Shown here: in pieces, positions 39,940 to 48,413 of the stretch
Layout of the letters: each line of letters begins with the position of its first letter
How positions within the stretch are numbered: position 1 is the first letter of the stretch
Assembly: GCA_036266995.1 (NCBI GenBank)
Contig: DATAWX010000185.1
Span: 1 to 50,953, forward strand
Direction of reading: 5' to 3'
Origin: GCA-003244245 sp036266995
GTDB taxonomy: Bacteria; Actinomycetota; Actinomycetes; Mycobacteriales; Pseudonocardiaceae
DNA: 50,953 nt
Notes under the pieces: model-generated
Databases searched by the model: none
What the model was told of the DNA's origin: nothing
The model's input: only the letters and a program-made list of their open reading frames with translations
Program-made: the position numbers and the translations under genes

Positions 39940-41436
39940 ATGCGGCCGCTCAACGCGACATCGTTGTCGTCGCTGCCCGCGCCAGTGTCGACACCGACCT
40001 ATGACCGGGACCGGGTGCGGACGGGCATCGTGCACTTCGGCGTGGGCGGGTTCCACCGGTCGCATCAGGCCATGTACCTGGATCGTCTGATGAGCGACGG
40101 TAAGGCGCTGGACTGGGGCATCTGCGGGGTCGGCGTGCTGCCCTCGGATCGCCGGATGAAAGACGTGATGGCGGCCCAAGACTGTCTTTACACCCTGGTG
40201 GTCAAACATCCGGACGGGACTTTCGACCCCCGGGTGATCGGCTCGATCGTGCAGTACCTGTTCGCGCCGGACGACCCGGAGGCGGTGGTCGAGAAGTTGG
40301 CCGACGAGCACACCCGGATCGTGTCGTTGACGGTGACCGAGGGCGGCTACAACTTCCACGCCGTCACCGGCGAGTTCGACGCGAGTTTGCCCGATGTCGT
40401 GCACGACCTGCAGCCGGGAACGGCCCCGAAGACTACCTTCGGTCTGATCACCGAGGCGCTGGTCCGCCGGCGGCAGCGCGACCTGCCGCCGTTCACCGTG
40501 ATGTCCTGCGACAACATCCAGGGCAACGGTGACGCCGCCCGGAAGAGTTTCGTCGCCTTCGCCGCGTTGCGGGATCCTGAACTCGGTGCCTGGGTCGAAC
40601 AACAGGTCCGTTTCCCGAACTCGATGGTCGACCGGATCACGCCGGTGACCACTGACGAGGACAAGGCCGAGTTCGCTCGACGGTTCGGAATCGATGATCA
40701 GTGGCCGGTGGTCTGCGAGCCGTTCACCCAATGGGTGTTAGAGGACGATTTCGGTAACGGCCGCCCGCCGTGGGAGGACGCCGGTGTGCAACTCGTCAGC
40801 GATGTCGAGCCCTACGAGCTGATGAAGCTGCGCCTGCTCAACGCTAGCCACCAGGCGCTGTGCTACTTCGGTTACCTCGCCGGATACCGGCTGGTGCACG
40901 AGGTGTGCCAGGACCCGCTGTTCCAGCGTTTCCTGCTCGAGTACATGGATCGCGAGGCGACGCCGACCCTGCAGCCTGTCCCCGGGATCGACCTCGAGGA
41001 ATACAAGCAGACGCTGATCGCCCGCTTCTCCAACCCGAACGTGCGTGACACCGTCGCGCGGCTGTGCGCGGAGAGCTCCGACCGGATCCCGAAGTGGTTG
41101 CTCCCGGTCATCCGGCAGAACCTGGCCACCGGCGGTGAGATCACCCGCTCGGCCGCGGTAGTGGCCAGCTGGGCGCGCTACGCGGAAGGGGCAGACGAGC
41201 AGGGCCGGCCGATCGAGGTGGTCGACCGCCTCAAGGACACCCTCATGGCGAACGCCCGCCGCCAGTGCGAGGATCCGCTCGCCTTCATCGCGGATCGGGA
41301 GATCTTCGGCGACCTGATCGATGACGAGCGCTTCACCACCCGCTACCGCGAATCGCTGGCATCACTGCATGCCCACGGCGCCCGATCGACCCTGGAGAAG
41401 TTGTCGGGGAGCGCAGCACCCTTTCCATTGTGCTGA
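39940..41436 (+). CDS. Mannitol 2-dehydrogenase family protein
   Basis: A 498-residue protein from the ATG at 39940, preceded by GAAAGGA; the open frame from 39895 lies within the kinase gene. It opens with the nucleotide-binding text TGIVHFGVGGFHRSHQAMYL. The polyol-specific long-chain dehydrogenase signature with its catalytic Lys lies around ELMKLRLLNASHQALCYFGY. The size is usual for mannitol, D-arabinitol or altronate-type members. It likely oxidises mannitol to fructose with NAD. Last gene of the polyol operon. Confidence 0.92.
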   Translation: MRPLNATSLSSLPAPVSTPTYDRDRVRTGIVHFGVGGFHRSHQAMYLDRLMSDGKALDWGICGVGVLPSDRRMKDVMAAQDCLYTLVVKHPDGTFDPRVIGSIVQYLFAPDDPEAVVEKLADEHTRIVSLTVTEGGYNFHAVTGEFDASLPDVVHDLQPGTAPKTTFGLITEALVRRRQRDLPPFTVMSCDNIQGNGDAARKSFVAFAALRDPELGAWVEQQVRFPNSMVDRITPVTTDEDKAEFARRFGIDDQWPVVCEPFTQWVLEDDFGNGRPPWEDAGVQLVSDVEPYELMKLRLLNASHQALCYFGYLAGYRLVHEVCQDPLFQRFLLEYMDREATPTLQPVPGIDLEEYKQTLIARFSNPNVRDTVARLCAESSDRIPKWLLPVIRQNLATGGEITRSAAVVASWARYAEGADEQGRPIEVVDRLKDTLMANARRQCEDPLAFIADREIFGDLIDDERFTTRYRESLASLHAHGARSTLEKLSGSAAPFPLC

Positions 41437-41483
41437 GGTGGGCTGAGTGGGCGTAGGACTGTCACGACGTCAGGAGAATCTCG

Positions 41484-42353
41484 ATGAAACTGGGCCTGCA
41501 TTACTGGAATTACTCGACCCCGTCCGAATCGGCGAGGATCGCGCCCACGCTTGCTGAGACTGCCCGCATCGCTGAGCAGGCAGGCCTGTCCTCGTTCACC
41601 GTGATGGATCACTACTTCCAGATGGAGGCGATGGCCTCGGTCGACGAGCCGATGCTGGAGGGCTACACCACACTGGGCTATCTGGCTGGCCGGACCGACC
41701 GGATGACGCTCGGGCTGCTGGTGACCGGGGTGATGTACCGCTACCCAGGGTTGCTGGCCAAGATCGTGACCACCCTCGACGTGCTGTCGGGCGGCCGGGC
41801 CAGGCTGGGCATCGGCGCCTCCTGGTACGAGCGTGAGCAGCGGGGGCTGGGAGTGCCCGTGGTCCCGGTCGCCGAACGTTTCGAGCGGCTGGAGGAGACG
41901 CTGCGGATCTGCCTGCAGATGTGGAGCGAGGACGACGGCCCGTTCTCCGGCCGGCACTACCAGTTGGCCGAGACGCTGTGCGTGCCCGCGCCGGCCAGCC
42001 GACCCCACCCACCGATCATGATCGGCGGCGGGGGCGAGCAGAAGACGCTGCGGCTGGTGGCCCGCTACGCCGACGCGTGCAATGTGTTCGGCACCACCCC
42101 CACCGAGGTCGCCCACAAGTTCGACGTGCTGCGCGAGCACTGCGCCGCCGAAGACCGGGACTACGACAGCATCGAGAAGACCGTCCTGGTCACGCGGCCC
42201 GCACTGGCGGACGTCGACGCGTTCGTGGCCGACGTGGCCGAGTACGCGGCGTTAGGCGCGACCGAGGTGCAGACCATGCCGGATCGGCATCCGGTCGAGT
42301 TCGCCGAGCAGCTCGCCGACCAGGTCGTACCGAGGCTGTCCTCGCTCGGCTGA
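41484..42353 (+). CDS. LLM-class (F420-dependent type) oxidoreductase
   Basis: A 289-residue luciferase-like monooxygenase fold protein with AGGAG before the ATG. Signatures include the opening MKLGLHYWNY, FTVMDHYFQM, LGLLVTGVMYRYPGLLAKIV, TLDVLSGGRARLGIGASWYE and PPIMIGGGGEQKTLRLVARY, the last being typical of the actinobacterial F420-dependent subgroup. The substrate is not predictable. It lies 47 bases after the polyol operon but has no obvious link to it. Confidence 0.88.
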   Translation: MKLGLHYWNYSTPSESARIAPTLAETARIAEQAGLSSFTVMDHYFQMEAMASVDEPMLEGYTTLGYLAGRTDRMTLGLLVTGVMYRYPGLLAKIVTTLDVLSGGRARLGIGASWYEREQRGLGVPVVPVAERFERLEETLRICLQMWSEDDGPFSGRHYQLAETLCVPAPASRPHPPIMIGGGGEQKTLRLVARYADACNVFGTTPTEVAHKFDVLREHCAAEDRDYDSIEKTVLVTRPALADVDAFVADVAEYAALGATEVQTMPDRHPVEFAEQLADQVVPRLSSLG

Positions 42354-42379
42354 CGATTGTCGGTGTGTAATAGGGAAAC

Positions 42380-42412
42380 CTTCATCCGTCGTTCACCGCG
42401 GGTTCATTGTAG
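42380..42412 (+). promoter_or_regulatory. Triple 11-bp direct repeat resembling an actinobacterial PHO box
   Basis: CTTCATCCGTC (42380-42390), GTTCACCGCGG (42391-42401) and GTTCATTGTAG (42402-42412) stand head to tail, with the TTCA core repeated every 11 bases. This matches the layout and consensus (G-G/T-TCAYYYR-G/C-G) of PhoP sites in Streptomyces. It lies before two phosphoesterase genes. Confidence 0.7.
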
Positions 42413-42500
42413 GCAGTGTCCGGGGCCGACCCGCCGACGGCTGAACTGGGCGTCTCTAGATATCACCGGGTGCCGAATTGCAGTAGCGCCACATTTTGTG

Positions 42501-42529
42501 GTGCACTGACTGTGCAACAGTCAGTGCAC
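42501..42529. repeat. Perfect 12-bp inverted repeat
   Basis: GTGCACTGACTG (42501-42512) and CAGTCAGTGCAC (42518-42529) pair around a 5-base loop, followed closely by TTTT (42535-42538). It could be a terminator for the LLM gene or a regulator site in the phosphoesterase leader. Confidence 0.65.
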
Positions 42530-42780
42530 AGCTGTTTTCGCGCGGGTGAACAGTGGAGTGGGAAGACATGGTCAACAGTAATCCGGTAACACTTGGCCGC
42601 AAAGGGACGATTGCCGTGTTGCCAGGATGTCGCTCCCGTTAAACCGCTCCTGTGATGAGACGGACTGGGATATCTCGATTTCCGCCGAACGGCGTCTCTC
42701 GTTCATCTGCTGCTGACCAAATGGCCCGACCAACCGTGTCTCCTCGACTTTCCGCGTCGGGGAACCAGGAAGGAAAGCCC

Positions 42781-44634
42781 ATGAAATCAGTGTTATCTCG
42801 TCGACGCGCGCTCGCTGGGGCCGTTGCCCTGGCAACCGGGCTTGCCGTGGTGATCGCCGGTCCGGGCGTTGCCTCGAGCGTGGCTGCTCCGAAAGACAAG
42901 ACCACGACACCGATCAAGCATCTGGTGGTCATCTTCGGCGAGAACGTCTCGTTCGACCACTACTTCGGCACCTACCCCAACGCGACGAACACCAGCGGTC
43001 AGCGCTTCACCGCGGCCCCCGGCACCCCCGCCGTCAACGGCCTGAGTCCTGCGCTGCTCACCGCCAATCCCAACGGCGTCAATCCCCGGCGTTACGACCC
43101 GACCAACATCAACGACGTGCTCACCTGCGATCAGGACCACAACTATTCCGACGAGCAGAGCGCGTTCCACGGCGGCTCGATGGACAAGTTCGTCGCCAGC
43201 ACCGGCACCGGCACCGGCACCGGCCCGACGGGCAGTCCCTGCAAAGCCGGGGACGTCATGAACTACTACGACGGCAACACGGTGACCGGGCTGTGGAACT
43301 ATGCCCAGCACTACGCGATGAGCGACAACTCCTTCGGCACCACGTTCGGGCCGTCCTCACCCGGCGCGATCAACCTCGCCTCCGGCGACACCGGCGGTGT
43401 CGACATGACCCATACCGTCAACAGCCCCTCGATCGCCACCGCCGCAAAGCCCAACGCCGACCTCACCCCCGACGGGGCCGGTGGCTTTTCGCTGACCAGC
43501 GACGCGCAGCCGTATTGGGACGACTGCTCCACCCGGGACGCGGTCGCGATGAGCGGTCAGAACATCGGTGACAAGCTCAACACCGCCGGACTGTCCTGGG
43601 GATTCTTCCAGGGCGGATACCGCCCCACCACCTCATTCACCGACGCCCTTGCCGCCACCGGTCACACCGGGCAAAGCACCGCGACCTTCACCCCCGATGA
43701 GTTCAAGACCGCCAACATCCAGAGACCGCCGAACTCGTCAAACCAGGGCATCTGCAACGCTGTGCATCCCATCGGGGCCGGGCTGAGCGGCTCGCTGACC
43801 CCAGGCACTGGGCAGTACGGCTACAAGGACGACTACATCCCGCATCACCAGCCGTTCAACTACTATGCGTCCACCGCCAACCCGCATCACCTCACGCTGC
43901 CCACCGACGCGCACGGCACCGTCGACCGCAGGGTACTGAAGACGATCGGGACCGACACCCAGCACTACGTCAACGGTGCACCACAGTTCGACACCCCCAA
44001 CCACCAGTACGACATGAGCGACTTCGACCAACTCGTCGCGGGCATCGCCCACGGCGACCTACCGCCATCCGCGTTGCCCGCGGTCAGCTTCCTCAAGGCG
44101 CCGGGATACCAGGACGGGCACGCCGCCTACTCCGATCCACTCGACGAACAGCGATTCCTCGCCGGCGAGATCAACGCCCTGATGAAAACGCCTGACTGGG
44201 CCAACACCGCAGTCGTGGTCAACTACGACGACTCCGACGGCTGGTACGACCACGCCTACAGCGGCGTCACCAATCCCTCACAGAGCGTCGCCGACGCCCG
44301 CACTGCCCCCGGGCAGTGCGGGACCGCCACGATGCCTCTCGCCGGACAGCAGGGACGCTGCGGCTACGGCCCGCGGTTGCCCCTCGTGGTCGTCTCACCG
44401 TGGGCTAAGGCGAACTACGTCGACCACACCCGCACCGACCAAAGCTCGATCATCCGATTCATCGAGGACAACTGGGACCTCGGACGGATCACCGGCAGCT
44501 TCGACAGCATCGCCGGTTCACTCAACGCGATGTTGGACCTGACCAAACCGCACGGCGAACCACCGAACGAGCGCCCGTTGCTGCTTGACCCCACGACCGG
44601 GCAGCCCGCCCGCGAGCAGCACGATGCGCACTAA
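42781..44634 (+). CDS. Secreted phosphoesterase (phospholipase C/acid phosphatase family)
   Basis: A 617-residue protein from the ATG at 42781, preceded by AGGAAAG. A signal peptide (SRRRALAGAVALATGLAVVIAGPGVASS) leads to the PF04185 phosphoesterase domain. The metal/nucleophile region is IKHLVVIFGENVSFDHYFGT, followed by the conserved YWDDCSTRD, PAVSFLKAPGYQDGHAAYSDP, VVVNYDDSDGWYDH and GPRLPLVVVSPWAK blocks. Relatives are acid phosphatase AcpA and phospholipase C. A short TGTGTGTGP repeat lies near residue 142. It should release phosphate from extracellular esters, consistent with the PHO-box-like repeats upstream. Confidence 0.88.
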   Translation: MKSVLSRRRALAGAVALATGLAVVIAGPGVASSVAAPKDKTTTPIKHLVVIFGENVSFDHYFGTYPNATNTSGQRFTAAPGTPAVNGLSPALLTANPNGVNPRRYDPTNINDVLTCDQDHNYSDEQSAFHGGSMDKFVASTGTGTGTGPTGSPCKAGDVMNYYDGNTVTGLWNYAQHYAMSDNSFGTTFGPSSPGAINLASGDTGGVDMTHTVNSPSIATAAKPNADLTPDGAGGFSLTSDAQPYWDDCSTRDAVAMSGQNIGDKLNTAGLSWGFFQGGYRPTTSFTDALAATGHTGQSTATFTPDEFKTANIQRPPNSSNQGICNAVHPIGAGLSGSLTPGTGQYGYKDDYIPHHQPFNYYASTANPHHLTLPTDAHGTVDRRVLKTIGTDTQHYVNGAPQFDTPNHQYDMSDFDQLVAGIAHGDLPPSALPAVSFLKAPGYQDGHAAYSDPLDEQRFLAGEINALMKTPDWANTAVVVNYDDSDGWYDHAYSGVTNPSQSVADARTAPGQCGTATMPLAGQQGRCGYGPRLPLVVVSPWAKANYVDHTRTDQSSIIRFIEDNWDLGRITGSFDSIAGSLNAMLDLTKPHGEPPNERPLLLDPTTGQPAREQHDAH

Positions 44635-44762
44635 ACACAATATTGATGTCCCCAGTTAATTCCGGTGAACCCTGCCGAGAGACTCTGGCCATCAACTCGG
44701 CTTAGCGTTTAGAGCTACCTGCAACGCCTGTTGCATCGGACTAGGTGGGAGGACAGAGGCTG

Positions 44763-47315
44763 ATGACCAGTTCGGGGATTAGACGCCGGTGGCGGATGAT
44801 AATAGGAATTGCGCTGGCCGGCACTCTCGGGTTGGGGGGCACGGCGCTGGCGGTGGGTCTGAAACACGCCGGGCCCGCCGGCGATGGCACCGGAGTGACG
44901 CCGATCGGCTACACCGTCACTCCGGCCGGGAAGCAGACCAACCTCGGTGATCTTCCATTGGGTGCGGTGAGTTCGCCGGACGGTCGCTGGTTGGTGGTCA
45001 GCAATGATGGGCAGGGCGCGCAGTCGCTGCAGGTCATCGACACCACCACCAGCAAAGTGACCCAGACGTTGCCCTACCCGGCGCCCAAGGCCCTGTTTGT
45101 CGGGCTGGTGTTCGCCCCGGACGGCAAGACGCTGTATGCCAGCGGCGGTGGCAACAACATCATCCGGCGTTTCACGGTCACCGGCGGCACCCTCACCGAG
45201 GGCACGCCGATCCCGCTACCGACCACCAACCCGGCCGGAGCGAAGATCAACCCGTTGCCGGCCGGGATCGCGATCACCCCGGACGGGCAGCGGCTGCTCG
45301 TCGCCGACCAGCAGGCCGACGCGTTGTCCGTGGTCGATGTGGCGACCGGCACGGTGCACACCAGCGCCGCGGGGCACCGTCCCTACGCGGTGCTGGCGTC
45401 GGCTGATGGGCACAGTGCCTATGTCACCGATCAGGGCAGCAACACCGTCTCGGTGTTCGACCTGACCGGTCCCGAGCCGGCCGTGCAGAAGACCATCACC
45501 GTCGGCACGCACCCGAACAAGGCGGTGGCCTCGGCCGATGGGCGGACACTGTATGTGGCCAATGGCGACTCAGATGAGATCAGTGTGATCGACGCCGCGA
45601 CGGCGGCGGTGACCCGCACGATCAGCCTGGCCCCGTACCGGGGGGCGCAGGTCGGGAGCAATCCCGATGCGCTGACGGTGTCGCGGGACGGGCACACGCT
45701 GTACGTCGCCAACGCGGGCAACAACGACATCGCGGTCCTCGACCTGGAATCCGGACGGGTCAACGGCTTGATTCCGACCGCGTGGTATCCCACTGCGCTG
45801 GTCGCCACCGATCGGGCGCTGTTCATCACCAACGGCAAGGGCCTGGGCGCGGGCCCCAACAACGGGCCGGGCCACCCCAACCCCTATGACCCCAAGACCC
45901 CCACCCCCGATCAGTACGCCGGCTCGATGATGGTCGGCACGCTGTCCACCGTGTCGATCCCCGCCGGGAACGGTCAGCTGAAGAAATGGACCGAGCAGGT
46001 GGCCCGCAACGACGGATTCGACTCCCAGGGCGATGTTCGCGCTGGTGGTCGGGTCTCCGCCATCGTGCCGGGCAATCCGGGGCAGCGCAGCCCGATCCAG
46101 CATGTGATCTACGTGGTCAAGGAGAACCGGACCTATGACCAGGAGTTCGGCAGCCTGGGCAAGGGCAACGGTGATCCCACGCTGAACCTCTTCGGTACGG
46201 AATCCGTGCCCAACGCCCGCACCCTGGAAAGCGGGTATGTCACCCTGGACAACTTCTACGCCGACGCCGAGGTCAGTGCCCAGGGCTGGAACTGGACCGT
46301 CGCGGCCAACTCCAACCCCTACTCCGAGCAGGCGTGGCCGGGCAACTACTCCGGTCGGGGCGCGCCCTACCCCTCGGAGAGCAGTGACCCGGCGACCGCC
46401 CCGAACCGTGACCCGGCCCAGGCCTACATCTGGGACCGCCTGGCCGCCGGGAACGTCTCGTTCCGTAACTACGGTTTCTACGTCAACACCCAGCCCGACG
46501 GCAGCTCCAAGGCCACCGATCCGGTGCTCGACGCCAACACAGACCACGCCTTCCGTGGCTTCGACCTGGCCTGCCCGGACAGCCCCAACAGCTTCACCCC
46601 GCGCAAGGCGAACTGCGGCTCACCCCGGTTCACCGAGTGGAAAAAGGAATTCGACAACTACGTCGCAGGAAACAACCTGCCCACCGTGGAAATGGTTCGC
46701 CTGCCCAACGACCACAATGCGGGCACCACTACCGGCGCCCCCACCCCGCGGGCTTACACCGCCGACAACGACTGGGCGCTCGGCCAGCTCGTCGACGCCG
46801 TCTCGCACTCCAAATACTGGGCCAACACCGCCATCTTCGTCACCGAGGACGATGCTCAAGATGGGCCCGACCACGTCGACGCGCACCGCACTGTCGCCGA
46901 GGTGATCAGCCCCTACACCCGCACCGGGCGGGTCGACTCCACCTTCTACAGCACCGCCTCGATGCTGCGAACCATCGAGCTCATCGTCGGCCTGCGCCCG
47001 CTGACCCAGTTCGACACCTACGCCACCCCCATGCTCGCCGCCTTCAGCAACAAGCCCGATCCCACTCCCTACACCGCGACGAAACCCACCCAGAACCTAC
47101 AAGAAGTCAATCCCGTGAACGCCCCACTCGCGGCCCAATCCCAGGGCCAGGACCTCACCAAGGAAGACCAGATCAACATGCAGCTGTTCAACCAGGCCAC
47201 CTGGGACAGCGTCAAGGGCGCCAACACCCCCATGCCCCCCTCACGGCACACCGTGTTCCCCGCCCCGTCGGACGCCACGCAAGTCCCGGCCACCAACGAC
47301 GGCGACGGTCACTAA
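44763..47315 (+). CDS. Secreted YVTN beta-propeller plus phosphoesterase protein
   Basis: An 850-residue protein from the ATG at 44763 with AGAGG just upstream; GTG 44745 is an unlikely alternative. An N-terminal anchor or signal (IIGIALAGTLGLGGTALAVG) precedes a seven-bladed YncE-like propeller (about 45-370; repeats of the kind SADGRTLYVANGDSDEISVID). A C-terminal alkaline-phosphatase-fold/PF04185 phosphoesterase domain follows (from about 440: IQHVIYVVKENRTYDQEFGS, VEMVRLPNDHNAG, IFVTEDDAQDGPDHVDAHR). Such two-domain proteins are widespread but poorly characterised. It probably hydrolyses an extracellular phosphate ester while the propeller binds a surface or partner. Confidence 0.87.
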   Translation: MTSSGIRRRWRMIIGIALAGTLGLGGTALAVGLKHAGPAGDGTGVTPIGYTVTPAGKQTNLGDLPLGAVSSPDGRWLVVSNDGQGAQSLQVIDTTTSKVTQTLPYPAPKALFVGLVFAPDGKTLYASGGGNNIIRRFTVTGGTLTEGTPIPLPTTNPAGAKINPLPAGIAITPDGQRLLVADQQADALSVVDVATGTVHTSAAGHRPYAVLASADGHSAYVTDQGSNTVSVFDLTGPEPAVQKTITVGTHPNKAVASADGRTLYVANGDSDEISVIDAATAAVTRTISLAPYRGAQVGSNPDALTVSRDGHTLYVANAGNNDIAVLDLESGRVNGLIPTAWYPTALVATDRALFITNGKGLGAGPNNGPGHPNPYDPKTPTPDQYAGSMMVGTLSTVSIPAGNGQLKKWTEQVARNDGFDSQGDVRAGGRVSAIVPGNPGQRSPIQHVIYVVKENRTYDQEFGSLGKGNGDPTLNLFGTESVPNARTLESGYVTLDNFYADAEVSAQGWNWTVAANSNPYSEQAWPGNYSGRGAPYPSESSDPATAPNRDPAQAYIWDRLAAGNVSFRNYGFYVNTQPDGSSKATDPVLDANTDHAFRGFDLACPDSPNSFTPRKANCGSPRFTEWKKEFDNYVAGNNLPTVEMVRLPNDHNAGTTTGAPTPRAYTADNDWALGQLVDAVSHSKYWANTAIFVTEDDAQDGPDHVDAHRTVAEVISPYTRTGRVDSTFYSTASMLRTIELIVGLRPLTQFDTYATPMLAAFSNKPDPTPYTATKPTQNLQEVNPVNAPLAAQSQGQDLTKEDQINMQLFNQATWDSVKGANTPMPPSRHTVFPAPSDATQVPATNDGDGH

Positions 47316-47416
47316 CCCGCGCTTACCGGGTGCTACGGCCCGATGAGGGTTTGACAATGCAGCCCACGGGATCGCAGTCTCCGTGAGGTGATCAGCTGCT
47401 GCCGACGGGATCGGCC

Positions 47417-48403
47417 ATGACTTCAGCCGAACAGGTTGTCAACGACTTCCGCCGCGTTCCTCGAGGAGTCGGTCATTCCGAGCAGACCCGGCGGGCGCTG
47501 CGGGAGGCGCTGCGGACCGTGGACCTGTTGGACAGCCTGCAGGGCCTGTCGGTGAAAGAACTCGACGACGACGAGGCGATCCTCCTTGGCCCCGATGGGC
47601 GTGAGATCACCACGTGGCAGCAGGACTACCCGTACACCGAACGGATGAGCCGTGAGGAGTACGAGCGCACCAAGCGGGCCCTACAAATCGAGCTGTTGAA
47701 GATGCAGTCCTGGGTCAAGGACAGCGGGCAGCGGGTCGTGGTGCTCTTCGAAGGCCGTGACGCGGCGGGCAAGGGCGGCACCATCAAACGCTTCACCGAG
47801 CATTTGAACCCGCGCGGGGCGCGGGTGGTGGCGTTGGAGAAACCAAACGAGCGGGAGCGCACGCAATGGTACTTCCAGCGCTATTTCAGTCAGCTTCCCG
47901 CCGCGGGGGAGATCGTGTTGTTCGACCGATCCTGGTACAACCGCGCTGTCGTTGAACACGTCATGGGATTTTGCACCCCCAGCGAGTATCGGGAGTTCAT
48001 GGAACAGACCCCGGGATTGGAGCAGGCGTTGGTCGACAGTGGCATCCATCTGGTCAAGTTATGGTTCTCAGTCTCTCGGGCCGAACAACGGACCCGGTTC
48101 CTCATCCGGGTCATCGACCCGCTACGGCAGTGGAAGCTCAGCCCGGTCGACCTGGCCGCCCTGGATCTGTGGGGCGACTACACCCAGGCGAAAGAGGCCA
48201 TGTTCCAGCGCACCGACACCCCAGCGGCGCCGTGGACGGTGGTGAAGAGCAACGACAAGAAACGTGGTCGGATCGCGGCGCTGCGCTGGGTCCTGTCTTC
48301 TCTGGACTATCCGACCAAAGATCCCGATGTGGTCAGCGCACCTGACCCACTCATCGTCGGGCCACCAGCCCAGGTGTATGAGCAGAGCGAACGTCATAAC
48401 TAG
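47417..48403 (+). CDS. ppk2: Polyphosphate kinase 2 (PPK2)
   Basis: A 328-residue protein. Walker A is FEGRDAAGKGGTIKRFTEHL (about 111-130), the lid region EKPNERERTQWYFQRYFSQL, Walker B LFDRSWYNRAVVE (about 168). KLWFSVSRAEQRTRFLIRVI and the nucleotide-binding VVKSNDKKRGRIAALRWVLS complete the PPK2 core. The N-terminal extension of about 90 residues is usual for class I PPK2, which mainly makes GTP or ATP from polyphosphate and NDP. It follows the phosphoesterase genes and converges with the CYTH-CHAD gene, 10 bases apart. Confidence 0.93.
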   Translation: MTSAEQVVNDFRRVPRGVGHSEQTRRALREALRTVDLLDSLQGLSVKELDDDEAILLGPDGREITTWQQDYPYTERMSREEYERTKRALQIELLKMQSWVKDSGQRVVVLFEGRDAAGKGGTIKRFTEHLNPRGARVVALEKPNERERTQWYFQRYFSQLPAAGEIVLFDRSWYNRAVVEHVMGFCTPSEYREFMEQTPGLEQALVDSGIHLVKLWFSVSRAEQRTRFLIRVIDPLRQWKLSPVDLAALDLWGDYTQAKEAMFQRTDTPAAPWTVVKSNDKKRGRIAALRWVLSSLDYPTKDPDVVSAPDPLIVGPPAQVYEQSERHN

Positions 48404-48413
48404 TCGAGCCGTG

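Larger units (their letters stand above)
42354..42780 (+). other. Long regulatory leader region upstream of the first phosphoesterase
   Basis: These 427 bases carry no gene. They hold the triple PHO-box-like repeat at 42380-42412 and a perfect 12-bp inverted repeat at 42501-42529. Open frames here (for example from 42652) lack signal-peptide character and precede the real start. Confidence 0.6.

Noticed and set aside
44649..44670. A second PHO-box-like site upstream of the propeller-phosphoesterase gene (reverse-strand GTTCACCGGAA).
   Set aside because: Only one recognisable unit is present; the adjacent 11 bases do not fit the repeat and the orientation points away from the gene.
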